Shown: positions 47,976 through 58,100 of the stretch, in pieces
Layout: each line of letters starts with the position of its first letter
Position numbering within the stretch: the first letter of the stretch is position 1
Source: Anagrus nilaparvatae
Taxonomy: Eukaryota; Arthropoda; Insecta; Hymenoptera; Mymaridae
DNA length: 64,000 nucleotides
Direction: 5' to 3'
Assembly: GCA_022575985.1 (NCBI GenBank)
Contig: JAKSXM010000272.1
Coordinates: forward strand, 19,712,501 to 19,776,500
Made by a program: the position numbers and the translations under genes
Notes under the pieces: generated by a model
What the model was told of the DNA's origin: nothing
Databases searched by the model: none
What the model saw: only the letters and a program-made list of their open reading frames with translations

Positions 47976-50216
47976 TCTAGAGCTTTTTTGCGAGACTTTC
48001 AAAAACGATGGCTGCAGAGAGCATTTACCGAAAAACTTTAAAGTGGCATAACACTCTTCAAAATTTATGGGATAACTTCAGATTCGGAGAATCATCTATT
48101 AACATGGAATATATTCATTGGATGGGGTATCTGAAAAAATCTGGCTCGGTAGGGCCAGGATAACCTGGGGACCAAATTTCTCCACGAATTGGACAATTTA
48201 AAGACTTTTCCGTTTTTTGACCTGACAAAGTTATATAGGACACGATTTCATGAATGTATTGCATACCAAAATTTTTTTAAGAATATGGCTTAGTATTTAT
48301 AAAATGGTTTAAAAATTTATAGTAACAGCTAATATATATTGTATTTTAAAGGTACGTTTGGATCAATATTTGTATCTATTTATAATATACTATCTCTTAT
48401 GTTCAGATCATGTTATAAATACTGCTCCATAGACTTAAAAAAATTTTTTCTAACCAATATTTTCCATATCTCCCTATATATAGCGAATCCAATAGTTTTT
48501 GTTTTTACTTTTTAGACAATTTTATAGGCCATATTCTTGAGTTACTTCTGAATTGGATTTTCTAATGAAAAGATCTACTGATAAATTTTCAGAACCTTGG
48601 GTTGGTTATTTACCGAAATAAAATAAAATTGCACGATTTTCGAAATTTGAATATATAATAAAAAAACTATCGATTGTTCAAGCCACTTGAGAAATTCCGA
48701 CGAATTTTCGGTATATATCTTTAAATCTCCACAGATATTTTTTGATCTCCAGATATCAAAAGTGATCTCCGGAGATCAAAATAGATAAAATAGATAAAAA
48801 AATTGGCAAGATATCTTTAGTAAAAATATATCTTCTTATAATAATTGCTATTTTTCTTTATGTTAAAAATTTTGAGACAAAAATCTTAAAAAAGTTAGGT
48901 ATTCTATCCAAAAAATCGAGTAAAAAAAAGTAGTTTGAGATTTAATTAATTAAATGTAATTGGATTTGGAGTTCGATTTTTGAAATTCGAGTCCCACCGG
49001 CTCTGGCATTTTTTTCGATTTGAGAAATATTTATTAATACCACTTTTTTTCAATTAATTTGTGTTTATAATATCATTACACAATATTTAGGTGCAAAAAA
49101 TTATTGGAAAATTGATAAAAATTGTTCAATTATTTTCTACAAAATGTTTGATATTTACTACGTTGAGTATATTTAAATGTATACCACGTTTAGTAGTAAA
49201 TATTATTAACATCATTTGTTCGTAAAAAGACCAATTTTGTTTAATTAATTAACTATCAAAATATAATGAACGATAAAAAATTAGATTTATAGTTTGAGAT
49301 TTATTGTTGGAAAACTGGTTGAAAAAAAAATTAGATCTTAATACCACCGCAATGCCTTGGATATATCACGGGTTATTTTCATACACGTACATACTTATAT
49401 TTAAAATAGATGTTTTTAATTTTCTGAGGTCTCAAAACGTGCTTAAAAAATTTAAATATCAAGTTTTTACATATCAAAATGTAAGATGAACCAAATAAGA
49501 GGATCCAAATATCATATTCTACATTTTTTTTTAGCTAAAACAAAATTTCTTAAAATTCGGGTGGGCTTAAAATGATGTAAACCATGTTTTTTTGATCTTT
49601 TGATAGTCTAAACATTGCAAAAATCATAATTAAAGGCTTGCATCTCCAAAAAATTTAGAAAATAAATGAACCAGCTAAGATACATAATTTCTGTAGAAAT
49701 GCTGATAATTATATATTCTGTTGTACTATTAAAACACCGATGAACATGTAATTTCTCTCGAAAGAGAAGTGATACACTAAAGGTATGTAAACTTGTATCA
49801 TGAAAAGTTTAATATCATGGTTTATCTAAAGAAGTATAATAGTATACTTTATTGATGATGGCTCGTACTACTATACAGAGTCGAAATAAACCATTTTAAA
49901 TATTCTGGTCAGTAAAGAGACTGACAAAAAGAGGCTGTATCTGAGTTCCGCAAATCGTATTAAAAAATATATAAGTTCCGAAAAGTTTAAACTACTTAAT
50001 TTTAGATTTTTTTACGAATTCTGCAAAAAGATTATCCCTATTGTTTGCATTTTAATATACATTATAGCTTTAATCACTTAATAAGATTTTGCAAATTAAA
50101 AAAAAAATTATTTTTGAATATACTTACAAGAATATTATGGCAGTACAATATGGTTGTATATTAACGAATTTTTGTTATTATAATAAAGCTGTTATATAAA
50201 AAAGCTGAAAACTATA
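47976..50216. other. AT-rich DNA between two retrotransposon remnants
   Basis: There is no firm gene. A plus-strand ATG frame of 51 codons at 48,008-48,163 (MAAESIYRKTLKWHNTLQNL and on) lies in a G+C-richer block (47,990-48,250) that looks like transposon sequence. CTCCAGATATCAAAAGTG and GATCTCCGGAGATCAAA at 48,740-48,780 are short repeats. I see nothing else. Confidence 0.4.
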
Positions 50217-51176
50217 TTGATTGGGAAACATCTATTAACCCCAGTAAGTGAGCCTCCGAAGAATTTGACAAGGATCGAACGACTAATGCGTGTGAATCTT
50301 GTCACTCAAAGTATAATTCATACCTCATTTAATATAAAAGTCATAAATAAAGGAAAAACAAATAATAATACATATATGAATAAAAGAACTTTGATTGACT
50401 ATTGTAGTAAAGCAAACTGGAATTCTATATTAACAATGTAAGATCCTGCAGATGCCACAAATGCTTTTATAAAAATAATACAAAATGGTATGTCTAAAGC
50501 TACTAAAAAATTTAAGAAAAAAAAATTAATGATAGTACACCCAGAAAAGACTGGATTACACTTGCTATATTAAATTCTATAAATAAAAAAAATCATTTAG
50601 AAAAGCTGTGGAAAAATAGTAAATATAATAATAAGGGATTAAGTAAAGATAAGGATAATCTAGTCAAGCAATTGGAAACTAATTATAAAAATTATAATAA
50701 ACTATTGAATATGATAATTAATTATGCAAAGAAAAACTATGAAGCTGAAGTCGTAAAATATGTGACACAATTAAAAAATTATGGTAATATATTAATTTTA
50801 AAATTAAAGGTAACCAAAGTAACAATAACTCTATTGATAAAATAATGATAAATAATAAATGTATACTTGAAAAAAAAGAAATTGCAAATCATTTTAATAC
50901 TTTTTTTGCTAATATAGGTTTAGACATAGCTAAGAAAATAAATAAAAAAAAACCAAATATTAATATAATAAATAATAACTATATATTTAGAAAAGTGTAA
51001 TCCAAATGAAATAATTAAAATTGCATCTAAATTAAATAAAGTTTCTGGTGTTGACAACATTAATGCTTCTACTCTAAAGTTAATATTAAATTATGTAGCT
51101 TTTCCAATGTCTCATATTTTCAATCTCTATATTGAAAAGGGGTACTGGCCTGACGCTCTAAAAAAAGCTGAAATTA
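50217..51176 (+). pseudogene. Non-LTR retrotransposon, part 1 (linker and start of reverse transcriptase)
   Basis: Plus-strand frames read NKRTLIDYCSKANWNSILTM (about 50,370-50,440), ECNPNEIIKIASKLNKVSGV (about 51,000-51,050), then INASTLKLILNYVAFPMSH and IEKGYWPDALKKAEI. GVDxINASxLK and the WPDxLKxA motif are the start of a non-LTR reverse transcriptase. Several stops and frame changes occur before 51,000. The frame is cut after the A at 51,176 by the Helitron and resumes at 52,557 with IPIYKSSDKAQMTNYRP. Confidence 0.82.
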
Positions 51177-51218
51177 TCTACCTATACTATAAATATATAA
51201 TCGCCGCTGTAGGCAGGT

Positions 51219-51332
51219 TGCCACGTGGTTATCACGTGATCACCACGTGTATATCACGTGATCACGATATGGTTATCACGTGATCACCACGTGAATATCA
51301 TGTGATTACTACGTGTTTATGACGTGATCACC
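51219..51332. repeat. E-box (CACGTG) minisatellite in the Helitron
   Basis: About 110 bases contain six perfect CACGTG palindromes, alternating TCACGTGATCA and CCACGTG contexts, plus three one-base variants (CATGTG, TACGTG, GACGTG). The unit is about 17-18 bp. CACGTG is the classic E-box/G-box bound by bHLH factors, but whether it is bound here is unknown. Confidence 0.85.
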
Positions 51333-51344
51333 ACTTATAATAAC

Positions 51345-51816
51345 GGTTGCTATAGAAACAGTAAGCATGGTAACAGGTGTTATGAGACTGGTAACCATGG
51401 CAACGGTTGCTATGGAAACGGTAATAACGGTTGTTATGGAGACGGCAACCATGTTAACGGTTGTTATTGAAATTGTAACCATAGCAACGGTTGCTATAGA
51501 AACAGTAACTATGGTAGCAGGTGTTATGGGAACGATAACCATGGCAACGGTTAGTATGGAAACGGTAATAATGGTTGCTATGGAGACGGTAACCATGCTA
51601 ACGGTTGTTATAGAAAACGTAACCATAGCAACGGTTGCTATGGAAACAGTAACCATAGAAACGGTTGTTATGGAATTTGTAACCATAGCAACGGTTGCTA
51701 TGGGAATGATAACCACAGCAACGGTTGCTATGGAAACGGTTGTTATGGAAATAGTAACCATAAAAACGATTGCTACTGAAACGGTCGCTATGGATTACTA
51801 CTCGTAGTAACGGTTT
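51345..51816. repeat. 15-bp minisatellite of X-box-like palindromes in the Helitron
   Basis: About thirty units follow the pattern GGTTGCTATGGAAAC / GGTAACCATGGCAAC. Each unit is an imperfect dyad around ATGG or CCATGG and fits the ciliary X-box consensus GTHNYYATRRNAAC (for example GTAACCATGGCAAC at about 51,390). Because the unit is a multiple of three, both strands stay open (51,367-51,807 plus, 51,309-51,761 minus), giving Met/Val/Thr/Ala repeats that should not be read as proteins. Confidence 0.9.
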
Positions 51817-51954
51817 CTAAGTTAAACAGTTCATACGTATGAATAACATTTCAGACGTATAAATATTTTTTATTTTTTTTTTAAATTTTTTATTGTATTA
51901 TATATATTTTCATTTCTAAAGAACATGGATTTTCTTATAAAAAATCAATATTAT

Positions 51955-52403
51955 TTAGTTTTAATGTTATTGAGTGTTTGCAAAATATAAAAAGATGTAT
52001 AGCTTTAGATGATGTCTGTGATAAATTTTATATTATAATACAGGTATAGCACACACAAAAAAAAGGAACTATAAATATCATTAAGATTTTTTTTTTTATA
52101 TATAAGTAATTAATTAAACTACTAAATTGTTTCGAATTTAATTAAAGATAAAGGTAAATTTGGATAGAAGTAGTGGTAAAAAACATGAAATATTAATAAC
52201 AGATGAAACAAAAACCAATGTAAATATTAATAATATTTGACTTTTTTAAAGTTAATGTATAACTTATAATGATTTTTATTGAGGGTAAAATTGTATTTTG
52301 GGGTTCAACCGCAGAAAGTATAAAAATAGAAACTGAAGATCAAATATTAATAAAACAAGGTGTAATTAAAAATTACAATGGTGATCAATATTATAAATTA
52401 TAA
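51955..52403 (+). pseudogene. RPA-like OB-fold (single-strand DNA-binding) remnant in the Helitron
   Basis: An exon-like stretch NVIECLQNIKRCIALDDVCD (about 51,965-52,050, followed by CAG/GTATAG) is followed after about 100 bases by SSGKKHEILITDETKTNVNI (about 52,168-52,230). An ATG frame at 52,269-52,403 follows (MIFIEGKIVFWGSTAESIKI, then NYNGDQYYKL). The pattern SGKK-x-E-x2-ITDE ... FWGSTAE ... YNG matches the DNA-binding OB-fold of replication protein A large subunit (LTLWGxxAE ... YNG). Autonomous Helitrons often carry RPA-like genes. Here it is truncated and broken. Confidence 0.65.
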
Positions 52404-52556
52404 AAATTTATTCAAAATTTGAAGTAAAAAACAATAAAATTAAAGATTTTTTTAATTAAAAGAATATAAATAATTTTTTTTATTTTACAATTTAATTTTT
52501 AATGCGTTGCGCGACCCATAAATGCCTACTCCTCACGCGCTTCGCGATAGTCCTAG

Positions 52557-53905
52557 TACCTATATATAAAAGTAGTGATAAAGCTCAAATGACAAATTAT
52601 AGGCCGATCTCACTCATTTCAAATTTGGCAAAAATCTTTGAAAGAATAATTCATAATAGATTAACTAACTTTTTAAATAAAAATAATATACTAGCTGATT
52701 CCCAATACGGTTTTATTGAAAAAAGAGGCACTATTGATGCATTAACAAAAGTTACTGAATTTATATATGATAATATTGACAAAAGTATTCCGACTATTGC
52801 TACGTTTTTAGACTTAAGTAAGGCATTTGATACCGTAAATCATAAAATTTTAATGCAGAGATTGAATTCATGTGGTATAAGAGGAATTGCTTTAGATTTA
52901 CTCAAAAGCTATCTAACAGGTAGAACTCAAAGTGTAAAACTAAATAATATTTGTAGCAGTGAGACAATCGTTACAATAGGTGTACCCCAAGGGACGATAC
53001 TAGGCCCTCTTTTTTCATCATTTACGTGAATGAAATATTAATCAAATTGACTCTAAATTTAAGCTCATATGCTGATGATATGATTTGTGATGTCTTATGC
53101 TCGGGCGAATCCTGGCAAACTGTACAAGATTCTATGAATGCTATTTTAGAAACAGTTGGTGACTGGTTATTAACCAATGGACTATCCCTAAATGTCAATA
53201 AATCGGTATTCATTGCTTTTTTCTCAAATAATAAGAATATACCTGAGAATATAAAGATAAAAATAAATAACTCGAGACTTAAAAAAGTCAATAATTTTAA
53301 ATATCACGGAATTATTTTTGACTCAAATTTAAAATGGAAAAATCATGTACTTGAAATAACTAATAAAACAAGATAGTTACTTTTTGTGATGTACAAGTTA
53401 AAACACAATCTATTACCGAGTACATTAACATCGATATATTATGTATTGTTTCATAGCATTGCTTGTTATGGTATAGTTGCTTGGGGTGGTACCTATGGTA
53501 ACCACATTAAACCAATAGTATCACTGCAAAACAAATTAATAAAAGTATTAAATACAAAATATGGTAATGAAATAATGAAAGTAACAGAGTCTTTTAAATT
53601 AAATGCACTGTTGTACAATTATAATGATCTAAAAACAGTATACATTAATAACACTAGTGTAACTAGAAATAAATTAATAAAAAAACAACTATGCTACAAT
53701 AGATGTTACATTTCAGCATTAGAAGCTTTAATAAGTTACCAAATAATTATAAAATATTAGAAGATAAAAAAAAACTTTGAAAAAAAAACTACTCAAGGTC
53801 ATCCTTTTACCAATAATTTTATAATGGCTCTTAATAAATATATGTATTCCTACTTTCTGTTAACTATAGAATATATTGTAATATAACCTAAACTAGATAA
53901 TTGCT
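52557..53905 (+). pseudogene. Non-LTR retrotransposon, part 2 (reverse transcriptase core and thumb)
   Basis: The frame restarts at IPIYKSSDKAQMTNYRPISL and runs through FLDLSKAFDTVNHKILMQRL (motif A), VPQGTILGPLF (motif B) to a stop at 53,027-53,029 caused by a one-base loss in a T run. The next frame continues with SSYADDMICDVL, keeping the YADD catalytic motif C (about 53,067-53,078), and TNGLSLNVNKSVF. After a stop near 53,374 the thumb follows (YYVLFHSIACYGIVAWGG, 53,386-53,760). This is a Jockey/CR1-type element with few lesions after the frameshift, so fairly young. Confidence 0.9.
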
Positions 53906-54201
53906 AACAATTATAGACCGTGCGAAGCATAACAACCCACTAAATTTTTTCCTAAATACAGGCGATTATTATTATTTGAAATATTATTAATTGGGTATAT
54001 TAGGTGAAGTAAAGAATCAAACTTATTTTGTTATAAACAATAAATATTTAATGTACAAAATATTGTATGTGTATATTTACAGTATTAGCATGTTTATTTA
54101 CATAATAGTAATTAATTAAATGTATATTCAAAATAATAACTTTAATTAATTAATTTTTGATTAAATATGATTTATTTTTGAAAAATTTTTTAATCAATAT
54201 T

Positions 54202-55944
54202 TTATTCTTCAATTGGTTTATTAATTTTGTTTAATGATTGCATGAAAGCTTGTTTCACTTTAAAAGATGAAGAAAGTCGTATCGAGTCAAAACGATATTT
54301 ATTGTAACCTTTTATTAGAATTACATCATTAATTGACTTAACTCGACTTAAACCGACATACGTGATACCTAATTGTCTTTCCGTGTCTCCTATGTGTAAG
54401 AAAATTTTATCTAATGTTTGTCCTTGAGATTTATGAATAGTTAGAGCATATGATAACATAATTGGAAATTGCGTGCGACTGCATAGAATATTGTTATGTT
54501 TCCAAGTTCTTTCTACAGGAATAATTGGGAAATAATTTTTATACAAAAAAGGTCCCTTGTAATTGTCAAATTCAACCATTAATACTTGAGGTAATTGTGG
54601 TGGTGATTCATTATCAGCATATATTATTTCCCGTATGTATCCTAAGCTCCCATTTGTTAATCCACCTTCTACCCATAAATTCGTACGTAACATTATTCTA
54701 CAATTTTTTGACAAGTATAATATACTTTGTAATCCTGTTGCTTTTTCGTCTGAGCAACGCATGGCAATATTTGGTGTGTTTGTAGAAATTATTCGTGCAA
54801 CTGGGTGTCCCGTATTTTTCAAAAATGTTTCATTATGTTTTTCAACTTGTGCACACGTTGGAAACAAATGAATTGCGTTTTGGAAATTGTCTAATTCTTC
54901 TTTGGGGATAACTGTCTCTCTTCGGTTATATAACAAGTTATAATTATGTTGAGATAACTCTGCATTTGCTATTTCATCAAGCAATTGTGAGTAAGGGGTA
55001 TGATTACCCTTTTGTCTGTGTGCGTTTTGGAGACAATAATACTTTTGAAATTGTTTAAAAATTATTCTTCCTTGTGTTTGTAAATTGTCTGTTAGTTTTT
55101 TATCACTAAATACTGCTGTGTCTCCAACCGGTGTCAACTGATTGTAATCTCCAAGTAAGTAAATTATGATTCCGCCAAAAGGTTCATCGATTTCATTAGC
55201 ATGTATTTCTCGACATCGTGATTCTATCTGAAATAAAGTTCTTAATCCGATCAAAGACATCTCATCTATTATTAAAAATTTCAAATCTTTCAAATCCGTT
55301 TGAAATTTTTTTGCATTTTGATTTTCTAATTTAGAAAATAACTTGTAGTTTAAAGGTAATCGTAGCAAATAATGTAATGTTAGTCCATATATGTTAACTG
55401 CTGCCATACCTGTTGATGCCGCTACTTTAACTGAATCATCTCCGAAAATTGATGTAATCCTCTTAACCATTTCTTTGATTATTGTGCTTTTACCAGAACC
55501 AGCTTTGCCTTGTATTATAACTCTTTTTATACTATTTGCTGTCATAGTATTGTTTTGTATATTGGTTATTTGACTATCTAACAAGTTTAATATTTGTTGT
55601 TGGTCATCTGTAAAAGATATTTTAGATTCTGTATTTTCTTTATATATTTTCTTTTTTTGTTGAGATTTGTAGGTATTCAGAAAAGAATGTATTTCTGATT
55701 CAGTTGGTTTGTTTTCAATAGGCATATTCCAGTTATAACATAAATCTATTGCTCTTTTTCCTAAATCTCTTTCTAAATTGTCATTATGGTATCCTGATAG
55801 AAATTCAAATGCATTTTTTATGTTGTCATCATTTATTTCTTCTGGAATTCCATCTTTATCAGTGAATTCATTTAAATCTATGTTTTCATTTTCATTTATA
55901 TTTAATGTTTCGTAAATTTGCTTCCATTTATTTATATTTTTCAC
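54202..55944 (-). CDS. PIF1-family DNA helicase (transposon-encoded, start unclear), copy 1
   Basis: This is an open frame of 580 codons. SF1B motifs are all present: Walker A GKAGSGKST (residues 146-154), a motif Ia-like STGMAAVNIYGLTLH (177-191), Walker B LIIDEMS (224-230), GDYNQLTPVGD (265-275), TIHKSQGQTL (502-511) and YVGLSRVKS (529-537). These enzymes unwind DNA 5' to 3'. In eukaryotic transposons such domains form the helicase half of Helitron proteins. The frame opens with GTG; no ATG occurs before Met74 (55,723-55,725), and an in-frame TAG lies seven codons upstream inside the satellite. The N terminus, where a Rep nuclease would lie, is thus missing, supplied by splicing, or replaced by satellite. 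The core looks intact. Confidence 0.88.
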   Translation of the reverse strand: MKNINKWKQIYETLNINENENIDLNEFTDKDGIPEEINDDNIKNAFEFLSGYHNDNLERDLGKRAIDLCYNWNMPIENKPTESEIHSFLNTYKSQQKKKIYKENTESKISFTDDQQQILNLLDSQITNIQNNTMTANSIKRVIIQGKAGSGKSTIIKEMVKRITSIFGDDSVKVAASTGMAAVNIYGLTLHYLLRLPLNYKLFSKLENQNAKKFQTDLKDLKFLIIDEMSLIGLRTLFQIESRCREIHANEIDEPFGGIIIYLLGDYNQLTPVGDTAVFSDKKLTDNLQTQGRIIFKQFQKYYCLQNAHRQKGNHTPYSQLLDEIANAELSQHNYNLLYNRRETVIPKEELDNFQNAIHLFPTCAQVEKHNETFLKNTGHPVARIISTNTPNIAMRCSDEKATGLQSILYLSKNCRIMLRTNLWVEGGLTNGSLGYIREIIYADNESPPQLPQVLMVEFDNYKGPFLYKNYFPIIPVERTWKHNNILCSRTQFPIMLSYALTIHKSQGQTLDKIFLHIGDTERQLGITYVGLSRVKSINDVILIKGYNKYRFDSIRLSSSFKVKQAFMQSLNKINKPIEE

Positions 55945-57240
55945 CGAATATTCGTTTCTTTTGTTCTAAAAAATCCCCTTGTAAAGTTGAAAGTTCATTA
56001 TTTCAAGTTTTTTGATCCGCTATCTTGTAAAATCTGAAAATTTTTCTGGTTAAAAAAATGAATATTTTCCACCGAATATTCATTTTTTTTGTCCTAAAAA
56101 ACCCTTTTGTAAAGTTAAAAGTTAATTTTTTCAATTTTATTAGTCCGCTATCTTGGAAAATCGGGTCCGCTGTATCGGAAAATCGGAAAATTGTGTAAGT
56201 TAAAAAATTGAATATTTTTTATCGATTATTCGTTTTTTTTCTTCTAAAAAACCTTTTTGTAAATTTAAAAGTTCATTTTTTCAATTTTATTGGTCCGCTA
56301 TCTTGGAAAATCAGGTCCGCTATATCGGAAAATTGGAAAATTTTTTAGGTTAAAAAACTGGATATTTTCTGCCGAATATTCGTTTTTTTTGCTTTAAAAA
56401 ATCCCATTGTAAAGTTAAAGAAGTTTATTTTTTCAAATTTTTTCAGCCAGCTATTTTGGAAAATCCGAAAATTTATTAGGTTAAAAAAATGAATATTTTC
56501 AACCGAATATTCGTTTTTTTTGTTCTAAAAAACCCCCTTGTAAAGTTAAAAGTTCATTATTTCAAGTTTTTTAGTTCGCTATCTTGTAAAATCGGAAAAT
56601 TTTTCAGGTTAAAAAAATGAATACTTTCCACCGAATATTCGTTTTTTTTGTCCTAAAAAACCCTTTTGTAAAGTTAAAAGTAAATTTTTTCAATTTTATT
56701 CGTCCGCTATTTTGGAAAATCGGGTCCGCTATTTCGGAAAATTTGAAAATTTCGTAAGTTAAAAAACTGAATATTTTTTATCGATTATTCGTTTTTTTTG
56801 TTCTAAAAAACTTCTTTGTAAAGTTAAAAGTTCATTTTTTCAATTTTCTTGGTCCGCTATCTTGGAAAATCGGGTCCGCTATATCGGAAAATTAGAAAAT
56901 TTTTTAGGTTAAAAAACTGGATATTTTCTGTCGAATATTCGTTTTTTCTGCTTTAAAAAATCCCCTTGTAAAGTTAAAAAAGTTTATTTTTTCTAATTTT
57001 TTCGGCCCGCTATCTTCGAAAATCGGAAAATTTTTTAGGTTAAAAAAATGAATATTTTCCACTGAATATTTTATTTTTTGTCCTAAAAAACCCCTTTGTA
57101 AAATTAAAAGTTAATTTTTTCAATTTTATTGGTCTGTTATCTTGGAAAATCGGGTTCGCTATATCGGAAAATCGGAAAATTTTGTAAGTTAAAAAAATGA
57201 ATATTTTCTACCGAATATTCGCTTTTTTTATCTTAAAAAA
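55944..57240. repeat. Satellite with four-monomer higher-order repeat
   Basis: The landmark CCGAATATTCG (or one-base variants) recurs at 55,944, 56,072, 56,222, 56,372, 56,503, 56,631, 56,781, 56,931, 57,062 and 57,211. The spacings 128, 150, 150 and 131 repeat exactly twice (559 bp each), so four diverged monomers form one higher-order unit. The longer monomers contain an extra GGTCCGCTAT-type block. Every monomer includes a T run, CTAAAAAA and CTTGTAAAGTTAAAAGT. The array starts precisely at the open end of the helicase frame. Confidence 0.88.
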
Positions 57241-57837
57241 CCCCTCTGTAAATTTAAAAGTTCAGTTTTTCAAATTTATCGGGCCTCCATCTTGGAAAAT
57301 CGGAAAATGTATTCGTGCGGAAAATGAAAAATTATACCTGCAGGGTATCTGCCGCAACCTGGAATGATTATTTTTATCCTGAAATATGTCTTATATTCGA
57401 CATTTTGTGTTTTTAACCCTTTCATTCCCGTAAATCGGCTATAATGTCGGTACTATATTATCGATTTGGCTGAAAATCAATACAGTTCATGTTTGTCTTA
57501 TATCTAACTTATATATAAATTTTGAACTTCATAAAACCCCTCTGTAAAGTTAAAAGTTCAGTTTTTCAAATTTATCGGGCCGCCATCTTGGAAAATCGGA
57601 AAATATATTCGTGCGGAAAATGAAAAATTATACCTCCAGGGTATCTGCTGCAATCTGGAATGATTATTTTTATCCTGAAATATGTCTTATATTCGACATT
57701 TTGTGTTTTTAACCCTTTCATTCCCATTAATCGGCTATAATATCGATACTATATTATCGATTTGGCTCAAAATCAATACAGTTCATGTTTGTCTTATATC
57801 TAACTTATATATAAATTTTGAACTTAATCGGAGATCA
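57241..57837. repeat. Direct repeat, 296-bp unit, two copies
   Basis: The unit beginning CCCCTCTGTAAA at 57,241 recurs at 57,537 and runs to TATATAAATTTTGAACTT. Copies are about 97 percent alike by eye. The first part of each unit is still recognisable satellite monomer, and the rest (TTCGTGCGGAAAATG, TTTCATTCCCGT, ATCGATTTGGCT) is new sequence, so this is a satellite monomer fused to terminal element sequence. Confidence 0.85.
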
Positions 57838-57907
57838 CTGTGACCTTAACGAGCGCGAACAAAAGTGAGATTTTGTCGCGGGTATAGACTGTGCTTCGCA
57901 CAGTCTA

Positions 57908-58100
57908 ATTATTAATTTTATGACGAAATTTATGTATATATATAATTTTATCTTTATACTTTAAATTACATATTTTATATATTTTAATGTAATTATACCC
58001 GGGTCTTACACAGATAGCAGCGTCTATCTCCAAGAGCTGCATACCTATTGTATATATTAAGATTTTCCTTACTGGTAATAAATAATAATAATAATATTTT
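57908..58100 (+). mobile_element. 3' end of the non-LTR retrotransposon with (TAA)n tail
   Basis: Right of the helicase element the sequence resumes with about 165 bases (including CCCGGGTCTTACACAGATAG) and ends with TGGTAATAAATAATAATAATAATA. A simple AAT/TAA tail is the usual 3' end of several non-LTR clades. This makes 50,217-58,096 one retrotransposon copy with two later insertions. Confidence 0.65.

Larger units (their letters stand above)
51177..52556 (+). mobile_element. Non-autonomous Helitron, 1,380 bp, inserted in the reverse-transcriptase frame
   Basis: The element begins TCTACCTATACTATAAAT and ends with a small hairpin (CGCG-CTT-CGCG at 52,536-52,546), six bases, and CTAG (52,553-52,556). 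It is preceded by A and followed by T, with no target duplication, exactly as Helitrons insert. Removing it restores one continuous reverse-transcriptase frame (AEI joined to IPIYKSSDK) without loss or gain of a base. Inside are an E-box array, an X-box-like array and RPA-like coding remains. No Rep/helicase is encoded within it. Confidence 0.85.
53914..57907 (-). mobile_element. 4.0-kb helicase-bearing element nested in the retrotransposon 3' region
   Basis: The left end reads TAGACCGTGCGAAGCATAAC. The right end, read on the minus strand, is TAGACTGTGCGAAGCACAG, which also forms a perfect 8-9-bp hairpin (GACTGTGC-TTC-GCACAGTC). ATTA occurs directly outside both ends (53,910-53,913 and 57,908-57,911), which could be a 4-bp target duplication, though the sequence is simple. 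The element contains a PIF1-type helicase frame, a higher-order satellite and a 296-bp direct repeat. Outside the right end a retrotransposon-like 3' region continues to 58,096. It may be a Helitron2/Helentron-like element or another helicase-bearing DNA transposon; no Rep domain is seen. Confidence 0.65.

Noticed and set aside
48008..48163. 51-codon plus-strand ATG frame MAAESIYRKTLKW...
   Set aside because: It lies in a block that resembles transposon sequence. No splice sites or homologue were recognised, so I do not call it a gene.
51309..51807. Long frames on both strands (146 and 150 codons, Met-Val-Thr-Ala repeats)
   Set aside because: The 15-bp repeat unit is a multiple of three, so any stop-free unit stays open on both strands. 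This is a minisatellite, not a protein.
53022..53291. Minus-strand frame across the reverse-transcriptase motif C
   Set aside because: It is opposite the YADD-containing frame and has no features of its own.
54525..55573. Plus-strand frames opposite the helicase
   Set aside because: They are shadows of the helicase codons, and are repeated identically in copy 2.
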